A DNA stretch of 64,000 bases. It comes from Heyndrickxia sporothermodurans (GTDB lineage Bacteria > Bacillota > Bacilli > Bacillales > Bacillaceae_C). The DNA is taken from NCBI GenBank assembly GCA_018333075.1, contig BORH01000001.1, positions 62,001 to 126,000 of the forward strand. Reading direction: 5' to 3'. Position 1 is the first letter of the stretch. Every line of letters starts with the position of its first letter. The notes under the pieces were generated by a model. The model ran no database searches. It worked only from the letters and a program-made list of their open reading frames with translations, and was not told the origin of the DNA. Both the position numbers and the translations under genes were made by a program. This document shows positions 56,004-64,000 of this stretch, in pieces.

Positions 56004-56390
56004 CTAACGTATTTCTATGATGATTCCATCTTTGATTATAATCATTTTTTCATTAGATAGCTTCTCCCAATCGTCGCCTTCTTTTACATCAACAATTGCC
56101 TGTACCTCTTGTTCTTTAATCTCACTTCCTAGAGGTAATAGATGGAGCTGTTCAATTTGAAAATCAATTAATTTTATCTTTTCTTTTCTATTATTAATTT
56201 CTTTTTCAAAATGAGTTTTTAGACTTGCCGGCGGAAACTTTTTCGTTCTTTCTAACTTTTTCATTTCAAATCTTAACTGATCACACTCTTTTTGAAGTAT
56301 AACTTTTTTCTGATGATAGGATTGATGAAGTTCTTTTTTACTTTTTTCTGTTAAAACTTGTTTAACCGTTACAGTTTGTAATAACTGCAT
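56004..56390 (-). CDS. ylqD: YlqD family protein of unknown function
   Basis: A 128-residue helical protein: [20 protein letters not shown], then a long charged coiled coil (about 20-80), and a C-terminal segment with [20 protein letters not shown]. It is found next to rimM in B. subtilis. No membrane or signal sequence; function unknown. SD GAGGGAGAAG. The 308-bp gap before it means it may start its own transcript. Confidence 0.88.
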   Translation of the reverse strand: MQLLQTVTVKQVLTEKSKKELHQSYHQKKVILQKECDQLRFEMKKLERTKKFPPASLKTHFEKEINNRKEKIKLIDFQIEQLHLLPLGSEIKEQEVQAIVDVKEGDDWEKLSNEKMIIIKDGIIIEIR

Positions 56391-56698
56391 CTTCTCCCTC
56401 CTTATACTTTACTTCAAAACATGTATATATTTTATTTTTTTACGCTCAATAACAAAGACTACAAAACATTAGAAAGATTATTTCTAAAAAACTACATTCA
56501 TAATTAGAAAGAAACAATTATACGAGAACAGCCTGCTATATTAATAAGTATAATTAGGAGTTATATGAGGATTATGTATAAGTTTTATAATATAGAAAAA
56601 GGGAGGAAATGAACCCTCCCTTTTCATGCAGTGTATCAAATTCAGTATGAGAATTCTTTTCTGCATGTAATTTTATTAAAGGTATAATACCTAAGATG
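56391..56698. other. khpA-ylqD intergenic region (308 bp)
   Basis: Holds the khpA terminator (56597-56624). The rest is AT-rich, with no reading frame of interest and no minus-strand promoter that I would defend, although ylqD is likely to need one. Confidence 0.6.
56597..56624 (-). terminator. terminator after khpA
   Basis: Stem AAAAGGGAGG / CCTCCCTTTT with an 8-nt loop; the minus strand continues with TTTTTCTATATT. It lies 75 nt after the khpA stop and separates rpsP-khpA from ylqD. Confidence 0.82.
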
Positions 56699-56932
56699 TC
56701 ATTCGATAATTTCCAAATAAATTTTCTTTTGATGTTTGGATCCTGCTGCGGCGTAAACAACAGTTCGAATGGCTTTTGCAACACGCCCCTTTTTCCCAAT
56801 TACCTTGCCTATATCCTCTTTATGAACGGATAGCTGATAGGTAATGTGATGTTCTTCTTCAGTTACATGAACATATACATCTTCAGGAAAATCTACAAGA
56901 GGCTTTACAATTGTCAAAATAAGCTCCTGCAT
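56699..56932 (-). CDS. khpA: KH-domain RNA-binding protein KhpA (YlqC)
   Basis: A single type II KH domain of 77 residues, an RNA chaperone partner of KhpB in Firmicutes. The KH loop is KVIGKKGRVAKAIRTVVYAA, with GKKG as the GxxG motif. The start ATG at 56932 (MQELILTIVKPLVDFPEDVY) has no clear ribosome site; a GTG at 56941 also lies in frame. It begins within a few bases of the rpsP stop, so coupling is likely. Confidence 0.93.
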   Translation of the reverse strand: MQELILTIVKPLVDFPEDVYVHVTEEEHHITYQLSVHKEDIGKVIGKKGRVAKAIRTVVYAAAGSKHQKKIYLEIIE

Positions 56933-56943
56933 CGAATTCACGA

Positions 56944-57240
<297 letters not shown>

Positions 57241-57254
57241 TTACACAAGATAGT

Positions 57255-57284
57255 ATATTATCAAAAAAGTGTTCAGTTTGTAAA
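57255..57284 (-). promoter_or_regulatory. second, weaker promoter candidate of rpsP
   Basis: TTTACA (57284-57279), an 18-nt spacer and TAATAT (57260-57255) on the minus strand, with TGA before the -10. It lies inside the leader of the upstream promoter. Confidence 0.4.
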
Positions 57285-57303
57285 GTGTTTTTTCTTAACA
57301 CTT
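57283..57303 (-). promoter_or_regulatory. hairpin at the predicted rpsP mRNA 5' end
   Basis: Seven-bp stem AAGTGTT / AACACTT with a 7-nt loop, starting within a few bases of the predicted RNA start (near 57300). No T tract follows. It may stabilise the 5' end. Confidence 0.45.
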
Positions 57304-57306
57304 CAT

Positions 57307-57335
57307 ATTATATCAAAAATGATGGACAATGTCAT
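57307..57335 (-). promoter_or_regulatory. strong extended -10 promoter of rpsP
   Basis: On the minus strand ATGACA (57335-57330), a 17-nt spacer and a perfect TATAAT (57312-57307), preceded by TGA. It is the best promoter match in the window, and lies between the ffh stop and rpsP. Confidence 0.68.
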
Positions 57336-57347
57336 TGATTTGAAAGC

Positions 57348-58691
57348 TTACATAAAGGGAAATTTAAAGCCTTTCTTTTTCCCTTTTTGCTGCATTCCTG
57401 TCATTTGCTTCATCATTTTCTTCATTTCTTCAAATTGCTTTAAAAGCCGGTTAACTTCTTGAACAGATGTGCCGCTTCCTTTAGCAATTCTTTTTTTTCT
57501 ACTAGCATTGATCATTTCAGGATTGATTTTTTCTTTTTTCGTCATAGATTGAATGATTGCTTCAACATGACTAATTTGTTTTTCATCAATTTGAAGATTA
57601 CCCATGCCCTTAATTTTATTTGCACCAGGCATCATTTTCAGAAGCTCATCTAATGGCCCCATCTTACGAACTTGACCTAGTTGATCCAAGAAATCATCAA
57701 ACGTAAAGCTCATTGTTCGAAGTTTTTGCTCTAGCTCTTTAGCTTTTTCTTCATCCACATTTGCTTGGGCTTTTTCAATTAAGGAGAGCATATCTCCCAT
57801 ACCTAAAATACGAGATGCCATACGTTCAGGATGAAATGGCTCTAGGGCGTCTAATTTTTCACCCATCCCAACAAATTTAATAGGTTTTTCAGTAACAGAA
57901 CGAATTGATAGGGCTGCACCACCACGGGTATCACCATCAAGCTTTGTCAGAACAACACCTGTAATACCAAGCTGTTCATTAAAACTATTAGCGACATTAA
58001 CAGCGTCTTGTCCAGTCATCGCATCAACAACTAAGAAGATTTCATCTGGGTTGGAAAGCTTTTTAATTTCTTTAAGCTCTTCCATTAATTCTCCATCGAT
58101 ATGCAATCGACCTGCCGTATCAATAAGCACATAATCATTATGATCCTCTTTAGCTTTTTCGATCGCTTGCTTAGCAATTTCAATTGGACTTACTTGGTCC
58201 CCTAATGAAAACACAGGCATATTTAATTGTTTTCCTAATGTTTCAAGCTGTTTAATGGCAGCTGGACGATAAATATCTGCAGCAACTAATAAAGGATTAC
58301 GATTATACTTTTTACGTAAAAGATTAGCTAGCTTACCTGTTGTTGTCGTTTTACCAGCACCTTGTAGACCAACCATCATGATTATAGTAGGAGGCCGTTT
58401 TGAAACAGCAATTTGGCTTTGCTCTCCACCCATTAAATTAGTCAATTCTTCTTTAACTACTTTAATAACCTGCTGTCCAGGTGTTAAGCTTTTCATTACC
58501 TCTTGTCCAACAGCTCGTTCACTTACTTTTTTTACAAAATCCTTTACAACTTTGAAGTTAACGTCTGCTTCAAGTAAAGCAAGACGCACTTCACGCATCA
58601 TTTCCTTTACATCACTTTCCGATACTTTACCTTTGCCGCGAATTTTCTGTATAGTGTTTTGAAGTCGGTCGGCTAATCCCTCAAATGCCAT
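57348..58691 (-). CDS. ffh: signal recognition particle GTPase Ffh
   Basis: Binds signal sequences and the SRP RNA, and docks with FtsY. The 447 residues have the N domain (about 1-95), G domain with the P loop GLQGAGKTTTTGK (108-117 core), DTAGRLHIDGELM and LTKLDGDTRGG, then the Met-rich M domain (MASRILGMGDMLSLIEK... and EEMKKMMKQMTGMQQKGKKK at the end). SD TAGGAGGCGG. 12 nt after ylxM. Confidence 0.98.
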   Translation of the reverse strand: MAFEGLADRLQNTIQKIRGKGKVSESDVKEMMREVRLALLEADVNFKVVKDFVKKVSERAVGQEVMKSLTPGQQVIKVVKEELTNLMGGEQSQIAVSKRPPTIIMMVGLQGAGKTTTTGKLANLLRKKYNRNPLLVAADIYRPAAIKQLETLGKQLNMPVFSLGDQVSPIEIAKQAIEKAKEDHNDYVLIDTAGRLHIDGELMEELKEIKKLSNPDEIFLVVDAMTGQDAVNVANSFNEQLGITGVVLTKLDGDTRGGAALSIRSVTEKPIKFVGMGEKLDALEPFHPERMASRILGMGDMLSLIEKAQANVDEEKAKELEQKLRTMSFTFDDFLDQLGQVRKMGPLDELLKMMPGANKIKGMGNLQIDEKQISHVEAIIQSMTKKEKINPEMINASRKKRIAKGSGTSVQEVNRLLKQFEEMKKMMKQMTGMQQKGKKKGFKFPFM

Positions 58692-58703
58692 TCATACCGC
58701 CTC

Positions 58704-59030
58704 CTATTCTAATATTTCAAGCGCATTAACGAGCTCGGAAATCTCACCATATGAAGAGGTTTCCAATACTTTCTTCATTTTCTCAAGCAATTCTTTTCGC
58801 TCTTGAAACTTTTGGAATAAAAGTAATTTCGCTTCATATTCCTCAAGCATAGCTTCAGTTCTCTTGATATTATCAAACACAGCTTGCCTACTTACTTCAT
58901 ATTCTTCAGCAATTTCACCAAGAGAGAAATCGTCTAAATAATAGAGAGACATATAGCTCCGTTGCTTTGGAGTTAACAACGACTGATAAAAATCATATAA
59001 AAAATTTATTCTCGTTGTCTTCTCTAGCAT
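58704..59030 (-). CDS. ylxM: YlxM, SRP-associated helix-turn-helix protein
   Basis: Sigma-70 region 4-like protein that associates with SRP in Firmicutes. The ATG at 59030 ([20 protein letters not shown], 108 aa) has AAGGGAG upstream; a GTG three codons earlier lies too close to that site. The HTH is [20 protein letters not shown], preceded by [16 protein letters not shown] helical tail with [14 protein letters not shown] follows. Its own promoter is at 59072-59100. Confidence 0.95.
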   Translation of the reverse strand: MLEKTTRINFLYDFYQSLLTPKQRSYMSLYYLDDFSLGEIAEEYEVSRQAVFDNIKRTEAMLEEYEAKLLLFQKFQERKELLEKMKKVLETSSYGEISELVNALEILE

Positions 59031-59071
59031 AACTTCCACTCCCTTGTTAAGTGAAAAACCTTTACATATGA

Positions 59072-59100
59072 AGAATACACAGAATCAAAACTTTTGTCAA
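59072..59100 (-). promoter_or_regulatory. sigma-A promoter of ylxM-ffh
   Basis: On the minus strand a perfect TTGACA (59100-59095), a 17-nt spacer and TATTCT (59077-59072; 4 of 6), in the gap after the ftsY stop. The RNA would start near 59065, about 35 nt before the ylxM ATG. Confidence 0.58.
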
Positions 59101-59111
59101 GTAAATTTCCT

Positions 59112-60101
59112 TTATTCTTGACTCTGTTCTATTACATTTGAAAAAAGTCCATAAACGTATTTTTCAGCATCGAATTCTTGGAGATCATCCATTTTTTCTC
59201 CTAAACCAACAAATTTCACAGGAATTTGTAATTCATTTCGAATAGCAAGAACGATTCCACCCTTTGCTGTTCCATCAAGCTTGGTTAAAACAATTCCTGA
59301 TACATTTGTTGCTTCTTTAAAGGTTTTTGCTTGTACCATTGCATTTTGTCCTGTCGTAGCATCTAATACAAGAAGAACTTCATGAGGAGCTCCCGGGATC
59401 TCCCTTTCTATTACACGTTTCACTTTTTCTAATTCATTCATTAAATTAACTTTATTTTGTAATCTTCCTGCTGTATCGCATAACAATATGTCTGCTTTAC
59501 GTGCTTTTGCTGCTTGGATAGCATCATACATTACTGCTGCAGGATCGGATCCTTCCCCCTGCTTAATTACATCGACGCCGACTCGATTTCCCCAAACCTC
59601 TAGCTGGTCAATTGCACCTGCTCTAAATGTATCTCCAGCAGCCAAAAGTACTTTTTTATCTTCATTTTTATATTTATGTGCAAGCTTTCCTATCGTTGTT
59701 GTCTTTCCTACACCATTGACACCAACAAACAAAATAACAGTCAAGCCATTAGCTTGAATATTTATTGTATTTGGTGCTTCGTTATTTCCCTCATAAATTT
59801 CTACTAGTTTTTCAGAAATAACAGATTGTACTTCAGCTGGATCTTGGATATTCTTTTTCTTTACTTCCATTTTTAGCTCTTCGACAAGCTCCATTACTGT
59901 ATTGAAACCAACATCTGCTTGAATGAGAATTTCTTCTAATTCTTCAAAGAAATCTTCATCCACTTTACGATATCTAGCCACAAGATCGTTTACTTTACTT
60001 GTAAAATTATCTCTTGTTTTTGTTAAACCTTGCTTAAACTTTTCAGTTACTGAGTCAGTAGATTTTGTAAATTTATCCTTTAATTTTTTGAAAAAACTCA
60101 T
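59112..60101 (-). CDS. ftsY: signal recognition particle receptor FtsY
   Basis: Membrane-associated partner of Ffh. The 329 residues lack the long acidic A domain of enteric FtsY and start with a basic amphipathic helix (MSFFKKLKDKFTKSTDSVTE), as is usual in Bacillus. The NG domain has GVNGVGKTTTIGKLA (127-136 core), GDTFRAGAIDQLEVWG, LCDTAGRLQNKVNLM and LTKLDGTAKGG. SD AAAAGGGAAG. It lies 30 nt after smc. Confidence 0.98.
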   Translation of the reverse strand: MSFFKKLKDKFTKSTDSVTEKFKQGLTKTRDNFTSKVNDLVARYRKVDEDFFEELEEILIQADVGFNTVMELVEELKMEVKKKNIQDPAEVQSVISEKLVEIYEGNNEAPNTINIQANGLTVILFVGVNGVGKTTTIGKLAHKYKNEDKKVLLAAGDTFRAGAIDQLEVWGNRVGVDVIKQGEGSDPAAVMYDAIQAAKARKADILLCDTAGRLQNKVNLMNELEKVKRVIEREIPGAPHEVLLVLDATTGQNAMVQAKTFKEATNVSGIVLTKLDGTAKGGIVLAIRNELQIPVKFVGLGEKMDDLQEFDAEKYVYGLFSNVIEQSQE

Positions 60102-60131
60102 TTAGTTCACTTCCCTTTTATCCAGCATTCA

Positions 60132-63100
60132 TTAATTTTCCACCAATTCCCTAGAATCTTCCAGTCTTACAGATACTAGTTTAGATACTCCCGATTCCTG
60201 CATCGTAATACCATATAAAACATCTGCTTCTTCCATTGTTCCTTTTCGATGCGTAATGACAATAAATTGTGTTTCTTCACTGTATTTTTTTAAATATTTA
60301 CTAAATCGGTAAACATTCGCTTCATCTAATGCTGCTTCTACCTCGTCCAAAATACAAAACGGAACAGGACGTACTTTTAATATCGCAAATAATAATGCAA
60401 TAGCAGTTAAAGCTCGCTCTCCACCTGATAAAAGCCCAAGGTTTTGCAATTTCTTTCCTGGTGGCTGTGCAACGATATCAACACCTGTATTTAGCAAATC
60501 ATTTGGTTGAGTTAATTTTAATTCAGCTCGACCACCGCCAAACAATGCTTTAAATATTGGTTCAAAATGAAATTTAACTGATTCAAAGGTTTGCTCAAAT
60601 CGTTTTTTCATTTCTTCATCCATCTCATCTATAATTTGGAGAAGAGTATCTTTAGCTGATGCTAAATCTGTTTGCTGCTCTAATAAAAACTGATAACGCT
60701 CAGATACTCTTTCATACTCATCTATAGCTCCTAAATTAACAGTTCCGAGCTCTTCAATTGCTAATTTAATTAGTTTTACACGTTTACGAGCTTCATCCAA
60801 GTCGATCTGTAGTGGATACTGTTCCTTAGCAGCCTCAAATGTTAGCATATACTCTTCGTGCAAACGATTTAGTTTATTTTCTAAATCAACATCCAAACGA
60901 TTAATTTTAACCTCTTCATCTTTAACAACTTCAATTATTCCTTTATGCTGGCGCTTTAATTCCTTTATTTCTAGTTCAGCATCTTCTAATTTTGCTTGTA
61001 ATTGCATTCTTTCATCTCTTCGAATTGAAATAAGCTTTGTCGTTTCAAGCTTATCCATTAATTTTTTCTCTGCAGCAGTAGAAAGCTCTTCTTCCCCAGA
61101 ATGACTATTTGACATTTCACCTACTAACCAACCAAGCTCTTCTTCATAATTTTGCTTTTTAGTAGTAACTTCTTGATGCTCCATTTTTATCGATTCAAGC
61201 TTTTCTCGGCTTGATACCAATTGTTCATTTTTTACTGCTAGCTCCGCTTTTAAATCACTGATTTCAGCTAATAGCTCATCCTTAGAAGTATTTTGATTGT
61301 TTTTCTTCTCAGTAAGCTTCCCGATTTCAATTTCTAACATCTCAATTTTTTCAGTAACTTCTTCTACTTGTTTCTTAAGTTCTTTCATTCGCTGTTCTAC
61401 TGATGTAACAGTCATATTAGATTCTTTTCGTTCCATATCATATATTTGGAGCTTTTCATTTAAATTTTTCTCAGCTAATTCAATTTGTCTCATTTCCGAA
61501 ACCAATTCTTGCTCGTTAAAACGAAGCTGCTCTCCAAACTGTCTTAGCTCTTCAAGTGCTTTTTCAGCATTCAACAAATCCTGCTTCAAAGCTTTCACCT
61601 GTTCTTCTAGCTGAGAAGTCTTTTTTTCCATAGAAGCCGTTTTTTCCTTTAAATCCTCTAATTCACCTTTTCGACTCAGTAATGAATTAGAGGTTTGCTT
61701 CGTTGTTCCTCCTGTCATTGATCCTCCAGGGTTAACCACATCTCCATCTAAAGTAACTAAACGATATCGATATTGTAAAAGCTTTGCAATTTCATTCGCA
61801 CCTTGTAAGTCCTTTGTAATGACTACATTACCAAGAAGATTAGAGATAATTGTCCGGTATTTTGGGTCTACCTCTACAATATCTGCAGCAATGCCAATAA
61901 ATGCGTCAGATGTACGAATCGAATCTAATTGATATGAAGAGAGTTCTTTGCCCTTAATAATATTTAATGGTAAAAATGTAGCGCGGCCATAACGATTTAC
62001 CTTTAAATATTGAATCGCTTTCCTTGCTTCCACTTCTGTTGAAACGACAATGTTTTGCATCGCTCCACCTAATGCTGTTTCAATAGATACTTCATATTGC
62101 TTAGGGACTTGAATAAGTTCAGCAACAGCCCCTTCAATACCTGAAAGCTTAGAGTTCCTTGCTTTCAACACTTCTCTTACTCCCTGAAAGAAACCGGAAA
62201 AATCCTCTTCCATCTCTTCTAGCATTTCTTTCCTAGATTTTGCCTTTTGTAAATACTGAAAAGCTTGATAAAGTGTTGTTTCTTGTTTTTGATATTGATT
62301 TCTTAATGCTTCAAGTTTTTTTTGATGATCGCGAAATAAATGGACTTGCTCATTTATTTGATCCTTTGCTTCATCTAAGCGCATACTAATTTTTTGTTTT
62401 TCTTCTGATATGGTCTTTCTTTGATCAATGTATTTTCGGTTTTCATCATCCAGCTTGTGTGTTTTTGCCTCGTGTTGTCCTAACTGTTGTTCAAGTAACA
62501 AAATTTCATTCCGGTTAGTAGCCTTTTCATTTAATAGCTCGATATAATCACTTTTTAATGATTCAATAGTATCTTCAATATTTATATCAAATTGATTAAC
62601 TAGATCTGTTTTCTCTTTTAATTGCTTTTTTAAGTTAGTCGCAGACTTTACATGTTGTTCATAATCAGAAACTAATTTCTTTTTGAGTTCTTCAAGATTG
62701 ACTAACTTATAAGAATGCTCTTCGATATTTTTTTCTAGCTGCTCTTTATTATTACTTGCATTCTTCTTTCTTTCCTTTAAAACTTCCTTTCTTCCTTCAA
62801 GCTTTTCAAGCTCTTCGGTAGCGGAAAGCAAGACATTTTGTAAATCATTAATAGACTCATCCAGTGCGGTAAGCTGATCACGCATTTCCTCAAGAATTGC
62901 TTCCTTTTTTTGTACTTTTGAAGACAATCCCATTTCCTGATCTTGATGAAGCTCAAGCTGTTTTTTTAATGCCTCCCACTTGCTATTCAGTTCTTCAATT
63001 TCATATACAGTTAAAGAGACCTCAAAATTTTCAAGCTCATTTTTTTTCTCTAAATACTCTTTAGCGATTGAGGCTTGTATTTTTAGTGGTTCTACTTGGC

Positions 63101-63698
63101 TTTCTAATTCATGGAGAATGTCATTAACTCGATTTAAATTTTCTCCTGTTTCATTCAGTTTAGACTCTGCCTTTTTCTTTCGAGTTTTATATTTAAGCAC
63201 ACCGGCAGCTTCTTCAAAAATGGTTCTTCGTTCTTCTGCTTTGCTATTTAATATTTCTTCAACTTTCCCTTGGCTTATAATAGAAAATGCTTCACGACCA
63301 AGCCCTGAGTCCATAAATAAATCAATAATATCCTTTAATCGACAAGATTGTTTGTTAATATAAAACTCACTATCTCCTGTCCTATACACTCTTCTAGTTA
63401 CACTCACCTCCTGATATTCAATCGGTAATTGATGATCCTCATTATCAAGAGTGAGTGTCACTTCTGCAAAATTTAAAGGTTTTCTCGAATCACTCCCTGC
63501 GAAAATAACATCTTCCATTTTTCCGCCACGCAGGGATTTAGCAGATTGTTCTCCAAGTACCCATCTTACTGCATCGATAATATTGCTCTTTCCACTTCCA
63601 TTCGGTCCTACAACAGCAGTAACACCTGAAACAAAATCTACCGCAATTCTTTCCGCAAATGATTTAAATCCGACGATATCTAAGCGTTTAAGAAACAC
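60132..63698 (-). CDS. smc: chromosome partition protein SMC
   Basis: ATPase of the condensin complex with ScpA and ScpB. The GTG at 63698 (MFLKRLDIVGFKSFAERIAV, 1188 aa) has AGGAGGA six bases upstream; the reading 11 codons longer lacks the family's start. Walker A is VGPNGSGKSN (31-38 core) and the signature is LLSGGERALTA. Walker B is FCILDEVEAALDE. Two long coiled coils flank a hinge (about 500-690, with GAVAELIQVPKQY and GDVVNPGGSMTGG). The coil lengths are as in B. subtilis. Confidence 0.98.
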   Translation of the reverse strand: MFLKRLDIVGFKSFAERIAVDFVSGVTAVVGPNGSGKSNIIDAVRWVLGEQSAKSLRGGKMEDVIFAGSDSRKPLNFAEVTLTLDNEDHQLPIEYQEVSVTRRVYRTGDSEFYINKQSCRLKDIIDLFMDSGLGREAFSIISQGKVEEILNSKAEERRTIFEEAAGVLKYKTRKKKAESKLNETGENLNRVNDILHELESQVEPLKIQASIAKEYLEKKNELENFEVSLTVYEIEELNSKWEALKKQLELHQDQEMGLSSKVQKKEAILEEMRDQLTALDESINDLQNVLLSATEELEKLEGRKEVLKERKKNASNNKEQLEKNIEEHSYKLVNLEELKKKLVSDYEQHVKSATNLKKQLKEKTDLVNQFDINIEDTIESLKSDYIELLNEKATNRNEILLLEQQLGQHEAKTHKLDDENRKYIDQRKTISEEKQKISMRLDEAKDQINEQVHLFRDHQKKLEALRNQYQKQETTLYQAFQYLQKAKSRKEMLEEMEEDFSGFFQGVREVLKARNSKLSGIEGAVAELIQVPKQYEVSIETALGGAMQNIVVSTEVEARKAIQYLKVNRYGRATFLPLNIIKGKELSSYQLDSIRTSDAFIGIAADIVEVDPKYRTIISNLLGNVVITKDLQGANEIAKLLQYRYRLVTLDGDVVNPGGSMTGGTTKQTSNSLLSRKGELEDLKEKTASMEKKTSQLEEQVKALKQDLLNAEKALEELRQFGEQLRFNEQELVSEMRQIELAEKNLNEKLQIYDMERKESNMTVTSVEQRMKELKKQVEEVTEKIEMLEIEIGKLTEKKNNQNTSKDELLAEISDLKAELAVKNEQLVSSREKLESIKMEHQEVTTKKQNYEEELGWLVGEMSNSHSGEEELSTAAEKKLMDKLETTKLISIRRDERMQLQAKLEDAELEIKELKRQHKGIIEVVKDEEVKINRLDVDLENKLNRLHEEYMLTFEAAKEQYPLQIDLDEARKRVKLIKLAIEELGTVNLGAIDEYERVSERYQFLLEQQTDLASAKDTLLQIIDEMDEEMKKRFEQTFESVKFHFEPIFKALFGGGRAELKLTQPNDLLNTGVDIVAQPPGKKLQNLGLLSGGERALTAIALLFAILKVRPVPFCILDEVEAALDEANVYRFSKYLKKYSEETQFIVITHRKGTMEEADVLYGITMQESGVSKLVSVRLEDSRELVEN

Positions 63699-63758
63699 GA
63701 ATTCTCCTCCTATCTTTATCTTTCTTTGCAATTTTTTCTCTTAGGAGAAGTGCATTAT

Positions 63759-64000
63759 TCATTTTTCAGAAAGCAGCGACTTAAGCTTGCTTAAAGCTAT
63801 TTGTGCAGCATGCTGCTCCGCTTCTTTTTTCGATCTACCAATTCCTACCCCTAATTCTTCTTTATTCAATGTTACACGTGAGACAAATTCTCGATTATGT
63901 GCTGGTCCACGTTCTTGAAGAACGACATATTCTAATAACCCAGCAGCATCCTTTTGAACAAATTCTTGTAGTTGACTTTTATAATCCATCACATGAGAAA
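63759..64000 (-). CDS. rnc: ribonuclease III, C-terminal part (5' end outside window)
   Basis: Double-stranded RNA endonuclease. Only the double-stranded-RNA-binding domain is present: [17 protein letters not shown], then [18 protein letters not shown] and [20 protein letters not shown]. The frame remains open to base 64000, so the catalytic domain lies beyond the window. Its position before smc is standard in Bacillus. Confidence 0.94.
   Translation of the reverse strand, partial: SHVMDYKSQLQEFVQKDAAGLLEYVVLQERGPAHNREFVSRVTLNKEELGVGIGRSKKEAEQHAAQIALSKLKSLLSEK

Noticed and set aside
56572-56799. Minus-strand 75-codon frame overlapping khpA
   Set aside because: It runs in another frame through khpA and across the khpA terminator; khpA itself is clearly conserved.

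Overview
The window is a 64-kb piece of an AT-rich Bacillaceae chromosome (Bacillus sensu lato). The gene order matches the B. subtilis rnc-smc to fla/che to dxr region almost gene for gene, but protein sequences, the hook-protein length and one insertion show that it is not B. subtilis. Every gene except one (an iron-dependent alcohol dehydrogenase) is read from the minus strand, so transcription runs from the right edge to the left. The genes packed between 6471 and 34563 encode a peritrichous-type flagellum and a Bacillus-type chemotaxis system (CheC, CheD, FliY, SwrB, SigD).

Layout in transcription order (right to left). 64000-57348: rnc (5' part outside the window), smc, ftsY, ylxM and ffh form the chromosome-organisation and SRP block. 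57216-54250: rpsP, khpA, ylqD, rimM, trmD and rplS, with promoters and terminators splitting the block. 53941-51629: signal peptidase I, rbgA and rnhB. 51584-48369: an inserted pair, a plus-strand YugJ-type alcohol dehydrogenase and a divergent class II terpene cyclase (SqhC-like). 48339-46469: ylqG-ylqH, which look like orphan relatives of FliK and the FlhB C-terminus. 46298-44146: sucCD. 44001-37438: dprA, topA, trmFO, xerC and hslV. 37256-34978: hslU and codY, ended by a strong terminator.

34563-6471 is the fla/che operon: flgB-flgC-fliE-F-G-H-I-J-ylxF-fliK-flgD-(TIGR02530-like)-flgE-flbD/swrD-fliL-M-Y-cheY-fliO-P-Q-R-flhB-A-F-G-cheB-A-W-C-D-sigD-(unknown small protein)-swrB. The genes are very tightly packed, with many 4-8 nt overlaps. 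Several secretion-apparatus genes use GTG or TTG starts. Left of it, rpsB-tsf-pyrH-frr and uppS-cdsA-dxr (dxr cut by the window edge) close the window.

I see no tRNA, rRNA, CRISPR array, insertion sequence, prophage or defence island. The less ordinary signals are small. A 10-bp hairpin sits between the Shine-Dalgarno sequence and start codon of flbD/swrD. A folded, GC-richer element lies in the frr-uppS gap. A 12-bp inverted repeat with two internal hairpins lies between sucD and dprA. HslV lacks the N-terminal Ser of its B. subtilis counterpart. An uncharacterised 99-residue protein lies between sigD and swrB, and the ylqGH pair is plausibly a second length-control or specificity module. 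All functional calls rest on reading motifs and recalled family sequences; no database search was run.
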